A stretch of DNA of 64,000 bases from assembly GCA_025360015.1 (NCBI GenBank), contig JANYCZ010000032.1:1-64000 (forward strand). The letters run 5' to 3'. This stretch comes from Verrucomicrobiota bacterium (lineage in GTDB: Bacteria; Verrucomicrobiota; Verrucomicrobiia; Verrucomicrobiales; Verrucomicrobiaceae). The notes below the pieces were generated by a model, which saw only the letters and a list, made by a program, of their open reading frames with translations, made no database searches and was not told the DNA's origin. Each line of letters opens with the position of its first letter. The first letter of the stretch is position 1. Below are positions 57,510 to 64,000 of the stretch, piece after piece. The translations under genes were made by a program, and so were the position numbers.

Positions 57510-58826
57510 ATGCTATTCTTAGCCAGCGCCCCGGTTCATGCCGCACTGCCCCCGATGGGCATGCTGGCTCCATTTGCCATCCTGCTGCTGTGCATCGCCG
57601 TGATGCCCTTGTTTGCCGCGCACTTTTGGGAGCATCATTACCCGAAGGTTGCCGTGGTGCTGGGGTTGGTCACCGCCGGGTACTACGCCTTGGTGCAGAA
57701 TGACTGGCACCCGCTGCACCATGCGGCACATGAGTATGTCAGCTTCATGGCGCTGGTGGGCTCGCTGTTTGTCATCTCCGGCGGCATCAACATCCGGGTC
57801 AAAGGCGAGGCGACGCCTCTGGTGAACACCGCCTTCCTGCTGATCGGTGCCGTGCTGGCCAACTTCATCGGCACCACGGGGGCGTCGATGCTGCTGATCC
57901 GGCCGTGGATCAAGATGAACAAGTTCCGCATCACCCACTTCCACATCGTCTTCTTCATCTTCCTCGTCAGCAACGTCGGCGGCTGCCTCACGCCCATTGG
58001 CGATCCGCCGCTCTTCCTCGGATTTTTGCGCGGCGTGTCCTTCTTCTGGGTGCTGCAGCACTGCTGGCAGGCCTGGGCTCTCGCAGTGACGCTCCTGCTC
58101 GTTGTCTTTTTCATCTTCGACACGCGCAATTACTCGCGCATTCCCCAGCACATTCGGGAGAAGGAAACCGCCCATGAAGACTGGCTCTTCCGTGGCCTGC
58201 TGAATGTCGTCTGGCTCGGGGTGGTGCTCGCCGCCGTCTTCCTGCCAAAGAGCGTTCAAGAAAACACGCTGCTCGGTGTCTTCTCCGTGCCGTCACTGGT
58301 CATGTTTGCCGCCGCCGCTGCCTCTTATTTCACCACCAAGCGCGAGGTGCATGAGGCGAACGACTTCAACTTCGGCCCGGTCAAGGAGGTGGGGTATCTA
58401 TTTGTCGGCATCTTCCTCACCATGATCCCGGCGCTGCAGATCCTGCAAAGCGGCGAGGCCCTGCAAATCAGCTCGCCCACGCAGTATTACTACACCACCG
58501 GCGCGCTCTCCGCCTTCCTCGACAACGCCCCCACCTACCTCTCCTTCCTCGCCGCCTCCATGGGCCAGCAGCACCTCTCCGTTGATTCTCCGGCCGACGT
58601 GATGAAATTCGCCGCCGAGCATGCGCCGCACCTCATCGCCATCTCACTCGCCGCAGTCTTCTTCGGAGCCGGCAGCTACATCGGCAACGGCCCGAACTTC
58701 ATGGTCAAAGCCATCGCGGATAAATCCAAGGTGTCCGCCCCCTCTTTCCTTGCCTACATGCTCCGCTTCTCCATCCCCATCCTGCTGCCCATCCTCATCA
58801 TCGTGGGCTGGGTGATGGTGAAGTAA
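57510..58826 (+). CDS. Na+/H+ antiporter, NhaD/ion-transporter superfamily
   Basis: 438 residues from ATG 57510 with about twelve membrane helices. Characteristic segments: FISGG-like LFVISGGINIRVKGEATPLV, VLANFIGTTGASMLLIRPWI, HIVFFIFLVSNVGGCLTPIG, DPPLFLGFLRGVSFFW, the paired LSAFLDNAPTYLSFL and FGAGSYIGNGPNFMVKAIAD. The NVGG..TPIGDPPL and LDNAPTYL re-entrant motifs are typical of NhaD and citrate/arsenite-type carriers. It likely exchanges Na+ for protons across the inner membrane. A signal-like N-terminus (MLFLASAPVHAALPPMG) precedes the first helix. The frame upstream to 57117 is a shadow of the previous gene. Confidence 0.88.
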   Translation: MLFLASAPVHAALPPMGMLAPFAILLLCIAVMPLFAAHFWEHHYPKVAVVLGLVTAGYYALVQNDWHPLHHAAHEYVSFMALVGSLFVISGGINIRVKGEATPLVNTAFLLIGAVLANFIGTTGASMLLIRPWIKMNKFRITHFHIVFFIFLVSNVGGCLTPIGDPPLFLGFLRGVSFFWVLQHCWQAWALAVTLLLVVFFIFDTRNYSRIPQHIREKETAHEDWLFRGLLNVVWLGVVLAAVFLPKSVQENTLLGVFSVPSLVMFAAAAASYFTTKREVHEANDFNFGPVKEVGYLFVGIFLTMIPALQILQSGEALQISSPTQYYYTTGALSAFLDNAPTYLSFLAASMGQQHLSVDSPADVMKFAAEHAPHLIAISLAAVFFGAGSYIGNGPNFMVKAIADKSKVSAPSFLAYMLRFSIPILLPILIIVGWVMVK

Positions 58827-58852
58827 CACCGAACTTCCAAGCTCGGTCCGGG

Positions 58853-58875
58853 AAAACGAATTTGGAATTCGTTTT
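58853..58875. terminator. Bidirectional terminator between antiporter and L,D-transpeptidase genes
   Basis: A perfect 10-bp stem AAAACGAATT/AATTCGTTTT with loop TGG lies between two convergent genes. The A-run and T-run on either side allow intrinsic termination in both directions. Confidence 0.75.
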
Positions 58876-58896
58876 ACTAGCCCGGGTGCCCCGCAG

Positions 58897-59706
58897 CTAC
58901 TGCTGCAAATAAATCGTGCTCCCGCGCGGCGGTCTGCGGCTCCAGTTGAACCACGAGCCAAACCCTGAAGACTTGGAATTCTCGACAATGGCCCGGCGCA
59001 CGGTGGTCTTGGGCTTGGCGGCGGTCTTGGATTCCGCTTCCGCAGCCTTCGCCTTCTTGGCCTCCTTCGTGGCCACATCCGTAATCTTGTCCGTGCCGAT
59101 CGGTATCTCGCTCTCCGTGGCGGCAAGGGCGCTTTGCCCCGTGATTTCAACCGGCGTTCCCTCTGGAGTTTCTTTGAAGAAGATGACGGCCATTTTGGTG
59201 GGCAGCCGAATGCAGCCGTGCGAAGCCGGATAGCCGGGCAGGTAGCCCTCATGCATGCCGATGCCGCCGACGATGCGCATGAAGTACCGCATGTTGGCCC
59301 CCTGGTAAGTCGTGCCCGGTGGCGCGCGGTCGGTGCGGGTGTCCACATCCCCCTGCACCACGTTGCCTTCTTTGTCCACGTAGGCGCCAAAGAGCGAGGA
59401 GCGGTGATCGATGTCCTTGTCCAGAATGTGGTAGGAGCCGGTCACCGTGCCGTGGCTCTCGCGGCCCGATGAAATGGGCGAAACGCCGACAAGTTCCTTG
59501 CCCTTGTAATACTGCACCCGCTGCGTGCTAAGATTGATGACGATCTTGGGCTTGCCCACGACGCCATCCCCCTTCCACCACGCGCGGCTGCTGAGCGGAT
59601 GGTCCGCCACCTCCTGCTTCGAAGACGAGCAACTGATGCCGGTGAGGGACCAGCCCAAAACCAGCAGGCTTTTTCCCAAGCGGACCAATGGACTCTTTGG
59701 ATTCAT
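58897..59706 (-). CDS. L,D-transpeptidase (YkuD) lipoprotein
   Basis: 269 residues from ATG 59704-59706 (an ATG at 59722-59724 adds six residues). Lipoprotein signal with GWSLTGISCSSSK. YkuD domain about 50-190: IVINLSTQRVQYYKGKELVG, SPISSGRESHGTVTGSYHIL and the catalytic region GIGMHEGYLPGYPASHGCIR with His and the SHGCIR Cys. The C-terminal ~80 residues are Ala/Lys-rich (KEAKKAKAAEAESKTAAKPK) and end GSTIYLQQ. It should form 3-3 peptidoglycan cross-links or attach proteins to peptidoglycan in the periplasm. It converges on the antiporter gene. Confidence 0.92.
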   Translation of the reverse strand: MNPKSPLVRLGKSLLVLGWSLTGISCSSSKQEVADHPLSSRAWWKGDGVVGKPKIVINLSTQRVQYYKGKELVGVSPISSGRESHGTVTGSYHILDKDIDHRSSLFGAYVDKEGNVVQGDVDTRTDRAPPGTTYQGANMRYFMRIVGGIGMHEGYLPGYPASHGCIRLPTKMAVIFFKETPEGTPVEITGQSALAATESEIPIGTDKITDVATKEAKKAKAAEAESKTAAKPKTTVRRAIVENSKSSGFGSWFNWSRRPPRGSTIYLQQ

Positions 59707-59770
59707 TCTGGGGGGAACTTGCATTTAGCGCGCCAAATTCCAACTGGAATTTAGCGCCGCCGTCAGCGCA

Positions 59771-60658
59771 TCACGCATACGTCACCGGGGTGCCGGTGCT
59801 GTTGGCCAGCACCTTGAAGCGCTTTGTCAGCTCCTGAGTGAGCTTGCCGGGCGTGCCGTCGCCGATGGAGCGGCGATCATATTTCACAGCCGGGATGACC
59901 TCTGCAGCCGTCCCCGTGAGGAAACATTCGTCGGCAGTATAAATATCATAACGAGTCATGACCGTCTCGGCGCAAGGCTGGCCCATCTCCGCGAGGATCT
60001 CCATGACCGCCCGGCGGGTGATGCCGTCCAGCGCGCCCGAGGAAATCGGTGGAGTGCTGACCTTGCCGTTCTTCACGATGAAGACGTTGTCGCCCGTGCA
60101 TTCGGAGACAAAGCCCTGGTCGTTGAGCATGATGCCTTCGTCGCACCCGGCCTGCAAACACTCGATCTTGGCCATGATGTTGTTGAGGTAGTTCAAGCTC
60201 TTGACCTGCGGGCTCAGAGCTGCCGAGTTCGGACGGCGGGTGCCGCAGGTGATGAGCTCCAGCCCCTTCTCATAACGCTCCGCCGGATACAGCGTGATGC
60301 TGCTGGCGATGACGATGACGCTGGCCTTCGGGCACTGGTAGGGATTCAAGCCCAGCGAGCCCACGCCACGCGTGATGACGAGGCGGATGTAGCCGTCGCG
60401 CAGATTGTTGGCCGCCACCGTGTCGAGCGTGGCTTTTTCCATTTCCTCGAAGGAAATCGGGATGGTCAGGCAGATCGCCTTCGCGCAGTCGTAGAGGCGG
60501 TGCAGATGCTCCGTCAGGCGAAACACGCGGCCATTGTAAATACGGATACCTTCAAATACGCCATCACCATACAGCAGGCCGTGGTCGAAGACGGAGATCT
60601 TCGCCTCGGATTCAGGAACGAGCTTGCCATCAAGGTAAATGAGGAGATTTGCAGACAT
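59771..60658 (-). CDS. ilvE: Branched-chain amino acid aminotransferase
   Basis: 295 residues from ATG 60656-60658. Fold-type IV PLP enzyme: LLIYLDGKLVPESEAKISVF, DHGLLYGDGVFEGIRIYNG, LVITRGVGSLGLNP, the PLP-Lys region SPQVKSLNYLNNIMAK, DEGIMLNDQGFVSECTGDNV and ECFLTGTAAEVIPAVKYD. It transaminates Leu, Ile and Val with 2-oxoglutarate. The sequence is closest to the short archaeal/bacterial IlvE type; a D-amino-acid aminotransferase is possible but less likely. The frame is open to 61669, but the extension is antisense to the aldolase gene. It is divergent from the aldolase gene across 114 bp. Confidence 0.92.
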   Translation of the reverse strand: MSANLLIYLDGKLVPESEAKISVFDHGLLYGDGVFEGIRIYNGRVFRLTEHLHRLYDCAKAICLTIPISFEEMEKATLDTVAANNLRDGYIRLVITRGVGSLGLNPYQCPKASVIVIASSITLYPAERYEKGLELITCGTRRPNSAALSPQVKSLNYLNNIMAKIECLQAGCDEGIMLNDQGFVSECTGDNVFIVKNGKVSTPPISSGALDGITRRAVMEILAEMGQPCAETVMTRYDIYTADECFLTGTAAEVIPAVKYDRRSIGDGTPGKLTQELTKRFKVLANSTGTPVTYA

Positions 60659-60772
60659 GGGGCGGGTAGCATCCACAGCCCGCAGGCTTTTGCAAGCTCT
60701 GGCAATGTGCTTGCGCCACGCTGATTCGCGCTCATTCTGAGCGCCCCGTTTAACCCGCACCCCAGAAATACC

Positions 60773-61741
60773 ATGGCCGATCTCTCCACCAGCGCAGCAG
60801 ACAAGAAGGAAAAGGAATTCTTCACCGACGTCCCCCAGGAAGCCCCCGGCTTCTTCCTCAAAGGCTGCCACCAGTACGACTGGGGCCTCAAAAACCGCCT
60901 CAGCCGCGTCTTCAACCCCAAGGACGGCCGCACCGTCATGCTGGCCTTTGACCACGGCTACTTCCAGGGCCCTACCACCGGCCTGGAGCGTGTGGACCAG
61001 ACCATCCTCCCCCTCGCCCCCTACGCGGACTGCCTCATGCTCACCCGCGGCATCCAGCGCTCCGTCATTCCCGCCTCCACCACCAAGGCCATCGCCCTGC
61101 GCGCTTCCGGCGGCACCTCGATGATCAGCCCCATGGAAGAATGGGAAGGCGAAATCGACGGCAAGAAGGCCAAGTTCGCCCGCCCCGGCTTTGAGCCCCT
61201 CTCCAACGAAAGCACCGCTCTCAACATCGAGGAAGCCATCCGACTCAATGCCAGCATTCTCGCCGTGCAGGTCTTCATCGGCAGCGCTTACGAGCGCCAG
61301 TCCCTCAAGAACCTCACCGACCTGGTGGACGCCGCCAGCCGCTATGGCATCGCCGTCATGGGCGTGACCGCCGTGGGCCGTGCGATGGCCCGCACGCCGC
61401 AGTACTTCCGCCTCGCCACCCGCATCATGGCGGAACTCGGCGCGAATGTGGTGAAGTGCTACTACACCGAGAAGGAGTTCGAAACGGTGACGAGCTGCTG
61501 CCCGGTGCCGATCGTGATCGCCGGTGGCAAAAAGCTGCCCGAACTCGACGCGCTGAAGATGTGCGCCAACGCCATCAAGCAGGGAGCCAGCGGCGTGGAC
61601 ATGGGCCGCAACATTTTCCAGAGCGACGCCCCCATCTCGATGATGCAGGCCGTGCAAGGTGTGGTCCACGGTGGACTGAATGCGAACAAGGCTTTCGAAA
61701 TGTACAATGACCTCAAGAAGAAAGAGCTGAAGAAGAAGTAA
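60773..61741 (+). CDS. Class I aldolase of the DhnA/LsrF family
   Basis: 322 residues. A TIM barrel with [71 protein letters not shown], the Schiff-base Lys region [40 protein letters not shown] and [20 protein letters not shown]. The order matches archaeal-type fructose-bisphosphate aldolase and LsrF thiolase. With no lsr genes nearby, a glycolytic fructose-1,6-bisphosphate aldolase role is more likely. A Lys-rich tail (KKKELKKK) ends it. It is followed by a strong terminator. Confidence 0.88.
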   Translation: MADLSTSAADKKEKEFFTDVPQEAPGFFLKGCHQYDWGLKNRLSRVFNPKDGRTVMLAFDHGYFQGPTTGLERVDQTILPLAPYADCLMLTRGIQRSVIPASTTKAIALRASGGTSMISPMEEWEGEIDGKKAKFARPGFEPLSNESTALNIEEAIRLNASILAVQVFIGSAYERQSLKNLTDLVDAASRYGIAVMGVTAVGRAMARTPQYFRLATRIMAELGANVVKCYYTEKEFETVTSCCPVPIVIAGGKKLPELDALKMCANAIKQGASGVDMGRNIFQSDAPISMMQAVQGVVHGGLNANKAFEMYNDLKKKELKKK

Positions 61742-61764
61742 CAGCTTTCATCAGCATTCCACGG

Positions 61765-61792
61765 AGGGGGATCATCTTGATCCCCCTTCTTT
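61765..61792 (+). terminator. Rho-independent terminator of the aldolase gene
   Basis: A 10-bp stem AGGGGGATCA/TGATCCCCCT with loop TCT is followed by TTCTTT, 24 bp after the aldolase stop. Related, weaker copies occur near 62631 and, inverted, at 62679. Confidence 0.85.
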
Positions 61793-61956
61793 GTGCTCAT
61801 CTCTCTCCATCTATCGCTGCCTCTGGCCCATGCCATGACTCTGAGTGCCCTCACTTAATGCCAACGGCTGCGTATCCTCCGGTCAGCGCAGATCATTCAG
61901 CAGCCCGGCAATATAAAGTTGACTACTTCAATTCGGATCATAGGAATTGAGCAGCT

Positions 61957-62367
61957 ATGACATTCAATTTATCACCTACAAAAATCCTATTATTTGGCAT
62001 CCTTGCGCTGCTCTCCATCGGGTGCGCCTCACAATCACCCGCTCCAAAATCTGCTCACGCCCGGTCTGCAGCAACAACATCGAGCCAGGAAGAAGAAATC
62101 CCCTTCGAAAGGCGAGTTGCCAAATTAAGGCTTGGCATGTCGAAGGCCCAAGTCACTGCCATCATGGACGATGAAGGGCAATCGCTCCACCGGTCGCTCA
62201 CAGGCCAGGGAAACATTGAAACGGTCCTTTATCAGCCAAACTTCGGGCAGCGTTACTCCACCGCGCTTAAGCAGCAGTTCAGCCTTGGATTTGCCGGACG
62301 TTCTGATCCCAATGCCACGACATTGATGTTTAAAAATGGACGCCTCAGCAGCGTCTCATCTCATTGA
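61957..62367 (+). CDS. BamE/SmpA-like small lipoprotein
   Basis: 136 residues. Lipoprotein signal (KILLFGILALLSIGCASQSP, lipobox SIGC). After a Ser/Ala linker comes FERRVAKLRLGMSKAQVTAI followed by MDDEGQSLHRS, the 'L..GMSK.QV...MG' helix-turn start of SmpA/OmlA/BamE domains. The later YQPNFGQRYSTALKQQFSL and TTLMFKNGRLSSVSSH resemble the strand end 'L.F.NG.L..V'. BamE helps outer-membrane protein assembly, but many BamE-like lipoproteins have other roles. It stands alone behind the aldolase terminator. Confidence 0.72.
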   Translation: MTFNLSPTKILLFGILALLSIGCASQSPAPKSAHARSAATTSSQEEEIPFERRVAKLRLGMSKAQVTAIMDDEGQSLHRSLTGQGNIETVLYQPNFGQRYSTALKQQFSLGFAGRSDPNATTLMFKNGRLSSVSSH

Positions 62368-62588
62368 GAACCCCCAGGAGACTTCTCCCCCAGCAGCTCC
62401 AGCGCCCTAGACAGCCACTGTAGTCCCTCCTCAGGCGGACCGAGATACGTGCGCGCATGGCCAAAAATCGCCCCCTCTCTCCCGGAGAGATTGCGCATAC
62501 TCGCCTTTCTCGTCACCCAGCGCGAGATACAGCCGAGGCTCGAACGAGCCATACCACTGCTCAGGCTCCAGCACCGTATTTGGGACAC
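62361..62588 (-). pseudogene. Possible frameshifted gene remnant
   Basis: On the minus strand two frames each look protein-like for part of the stretch: LEPEQWYGSFEPRLYLALGD then EKGEYAQSL in one, and GAIFGHARTYLGPPEEGLQW then LSRALELLGEKSPGG in the other. Joining them needs a frameshift near 62480. No start region or intact length is present. The family is not recognised. It occupies most of the gap 62368-62746. Confidence 0.35.
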
Positions 62589-62630
62589 GTTATATTGGCA
62601 TCAAAGGGCATGAAGGAAAATGTTTGAGCA

Positions 62631-62696
62631 GAGGGATGTTTTAATCCCCTTCTTTGTGCTCACTCCGATCTCAAACCGGGGATCAAGATAATCCCT
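62631..62696. repeat. Two degenerate copies of the aldolase terminator hairpin
   Basis: GGGAT/ATCCC followed by CCTTCTTTGTGCTCA at 62631-62660 repeats the end and downstream flank of the hairpin at 61765. GGGGATCAAGATAATCCC at 62679-62696 is nearly the reverse complement of the same hairpin core. Confidence 0.55.
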
Positions 62697-62746
62697 TTCC
62701 GCAAAATCCTTTCCAGCCCGCGCCAACCCGTGCTAGAGCCCCTGTG

Positions 62747-63061
62747 ATGAAACACCCCGTCTTCTTCCTGCGCATCGTTACTTTGCTCGAAGCCATTTCT
62801 TTCCTCATTCTGCTCTTCGTCGCCATGCCGCTGAAGTATGCCTGGGGCATGCCGCTGGCGGTCAAGATCGTCGGCATGATGCATGGCGTTTTGTTTGTCC
62901 TCTTCTGCATCGCTCTCTATCGGGTGATGCTACGGACGAACTGGCCCTTCAAACGTGCCGCGCTGCTTTTCATTGCCTCGCTGCTGCCGTTTGTGCCATT
63001 CTTCATCGACCGCCGCATGCGTGCATGGGCGGCGGAAGACTCCACCCAGACGCCGGCGTGA
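62747..63061 (+). CDS. DUF3817-type integral membrane protein
   Basis: 104 residues from ATG 62747. Three membrane helices: [40 protein letters not shown] and [20 protein letters not shown]. The helix content and the motifs [25 protein letters not shown] and [10 protein letters not shown] are the DUF3817 (YdzA-like) pattern. No function is established for the family. Its stop overlaps the GTG start of rnhA (GTGA), so the two are coupled. Confidence 0.85.
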   Translation: MKHPVFFLRIVTLLEAISFLILLFVAMPLKYAWGMPLAVKIVGMMHGVLFVLFCIALYRVMLRTNWPFKRAALLFIASLLPFVPFFIDRRMRAWAAEDSTQTPA

Positions 63062-63564
63062 AGAAGGTCCTCATCCATTCCGACGGTGGCTGTCATGGCA
63101 ACCCTGGCCCCGGTGGCTGGGCCGCCACGCTGGCCTATGGCAAGCATGTGCGTGAACTCAAAGGCGGGGTGCCGGCCACGACGAACAATCGCATGGAGCT
63201 GCAGGCCGCCATCGAGGCCCTGCGCATTCTCAAAGAGCCCTGCCTGATCGACTTCCACACCGACTCACAGTACGTCCGCCAGGGCATCAGCCAGTGGATC
63301 GCTGGTTGGAAGCGCAACGGCTGGCGCACGAGCAATAAACAGCCGGTGAAAAACGCCGACCTCTGGCGCGAGCTGGATGCTGCCACCGCGCAGCACAAAA
63401 TTGAATGGCACTGGGTCAAAGGCCATGCCGGACATATCGACAACGAACGCTGCGACGAGCTCGCCAACGAAGCCATCGCCGCCGTGAAAGACGCGCACTC
63501 ACCACAGCAATTGAGGAGGTTGCTCGAAGAATTCAAAGCCGAGGCCGAGTCTCAGCTTATCTGA
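63058..63564 (+). CDS. rnhA: Ribonuclease HI
   Basis: 168 residues, starting at GTG 63058 within the upstream stop (GTGA overlap). Catalytic residues are all visible: Asp in [18 protein letters not shown], Glu in [16 protein letters not shown], Asp in [17 protein letters not shown] and the last Asp in [14 protein letters not shown]. The handle region [20 protein letters not shown] is also present. It removes RNA from RNA-DNA hybrids. A short C-terminal extension ([17 protein letters not shown]) exceeds the E. coli length slightly. Confidence 0.95.
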   Translation: MKKVLIHSDGGCHGNPGPGGWAATLAYGKHVRELKGGVPATTNNRMELQAAIEALRILKEPCLIDFHTDSQYVRQGISQWIAGWKRNGWRTSNKQPVKNADLWRELDAATAQHKIEWHWVKGHAGHIDNERCDELANEAIAAVKDAHSPQQLRRLLEEFKAEAESQLI

Positions 63565-63587
63565 CGCCCGCTTGCACTGCGGGGGGC

Positions 63588-64000
63588 ATGGACTACACAC
63601 TCACACCCATGCCAGCCGCCATCACACCCGAGCACGAACGCCTCCGCGCTGACCGCGAGCGCCAGGCCAACTGGAAGCGATGGGGGCCCTACCTCTCCGA
63701 GCGGCAGTGGTCCACCGTGCGCGAGGACTACTCGGCCGATGGCGATGCCTGGGGCTCGTTCCCCCATGAGCAGGCGCGCTCACGCGCTTATCGCTGGGGC
63801 GAGGACGGACTGCTCGGCATCACGGATCGCCAGTGCCGCCTGTGCTTTGCGCTCGCCCTGTGGAATCACCGCGACCCCTTCCTCAAAGAGCGTCTCTACG
63901 GCCTGACCGGCCCGCAGGGAAACCACGCGGAGGACGTGAAGGAGCTGTACTACTACCTCGACTCCACACCGACGCACTCCTACCTGAAGGCGTTGTACAA
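63588..64000 (+). CDS. MGH1-like glucosidase, N-terminal part (3' end outside window)
   Basis: 137 codons from ATG 63588 to the right edge, all open. [60 protein letters not shown] and [20 protein letters not shown] match the start of long MGH1-like (GH63-related) proteins annotated as glucosidases in many bacteria. These are expected to act on alpha-glucosides or mannosylglycerate-type compounds. The catalytic residues would lie beyond the window. An internal ATG eight codons in is an alternative start. It follows rnhA by 23 bp. Confidence 0.85.
   Translation, partial: MDYTLTPMPAAITPEHERLRADRERQANWKRWGPYLSERQWSTVREDYSADGDAWGSFPHEQARSRAYRWGEDGLLGITDRQCRLCFALALWNHRDPFLKERLYGLTGPQGNHAEDVKELYYYLDSTPTHSYLKALY

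Noticed and set aside
60659-61669. Upstream extension of the aminotransferase frame (minus)
   Set aside because: It is antisense to the class I aldolase, whose motifs are clear. The aminotransferase family start is at 60658.
1-64000. tRNA, rRNA, 4.5S RNA or riboswitch genes
   Set aside because: None recognised by eye. A structured-RNA scan would be needed to exclude a small RNA; I report none.

Overview
GC-rich bacterial chromosome segment, most probably from a Verrucomicrobium of the Prosthecobacter/Verrucomicrobiaceae type. This rests on gene content and style: secreted sulfatases, Tat-exported Gfo/Idh/MocA oxidoreductases and sugar epimerases, large Ig-like surface proteins, MGH1-like glucosidases, LpxB (so a lipid A outer membrane), RodA, and many secreted proteins without close characterised relatives. 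No rRNA or tRNA gene was recognised. All identifications come from reading motifs; no database search was run.

Layout. 1-5013 (-): most of a giant secreted protein built from three kinds of tandem Ig-like repeat, running off the left edge. 5014-6362: gene-poor stretch with gene remnants, then a small membrane protein. 6382-12644: outer-membrane efflux lipoprotein, sulfatase, zinc-ribbon protein, S4 RNA-binding protein with a YggS-type PLP protein, and a Tat-exported oxidoreductase. 12821-18948: RodA with an oligopeptide-type ABC ATPase, a Ser/Thr kinase, an SLBB export-like lipoprotein, DoxX, RuvC and an NlpC/P60-like membrane protein. 19454-23769: tightly packed operon of three related secreted coiled-coil/beta-sandwich proteins (one with a nuclease-like domain) plus a polysaccharide deacetylase lipoprotein. 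23862-27401: ffh, a Gfo/Idh/MocA gene and lpxB. 27402-29800: repeat-rich, with REP-like elements, a sugar epimerase, a decayed PIN-domain gene and a small intact ORF. 29793-35041 (-): an operon of an M48-like pseudopeptidase, a pseudokinase and a lipoprotein. 35184-43402: second sulfatase, a Q-rich coiled-coil membrane protein, and two tandem 788-residue FtsX-type permeases. 43546-52359: a 2,937-residue polyketide synthase (KS-AT-DH-MT-psiKR-ER-KR-ACP-reductase). 52577-58826: five-PAS hybrid histidine kinase, a kinase-fold-like unknown, a Moco-carrier-type protein and an Na+/H+ antiporter. 58897-64000: L,D-transpeptidase, branched-chain aminotransferase, class I aldolase, BamE-like lipoprotein, DUF3817 protein, RNase HI and the start of an MGH1-like glucosidase.

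The most interesting parts are: (1) the single-protein PKS, which has the domain order of fungal highly reducing synthases plus a terminal reductase with altered motifs; (2) the pseudopeptidase-pseudokinase-lipoprotein operon; (3) the three-paralogue secreted operon; and (4) a dispersed hairpin family whose stems differ while the AGGA/TCCT loop stays constant.
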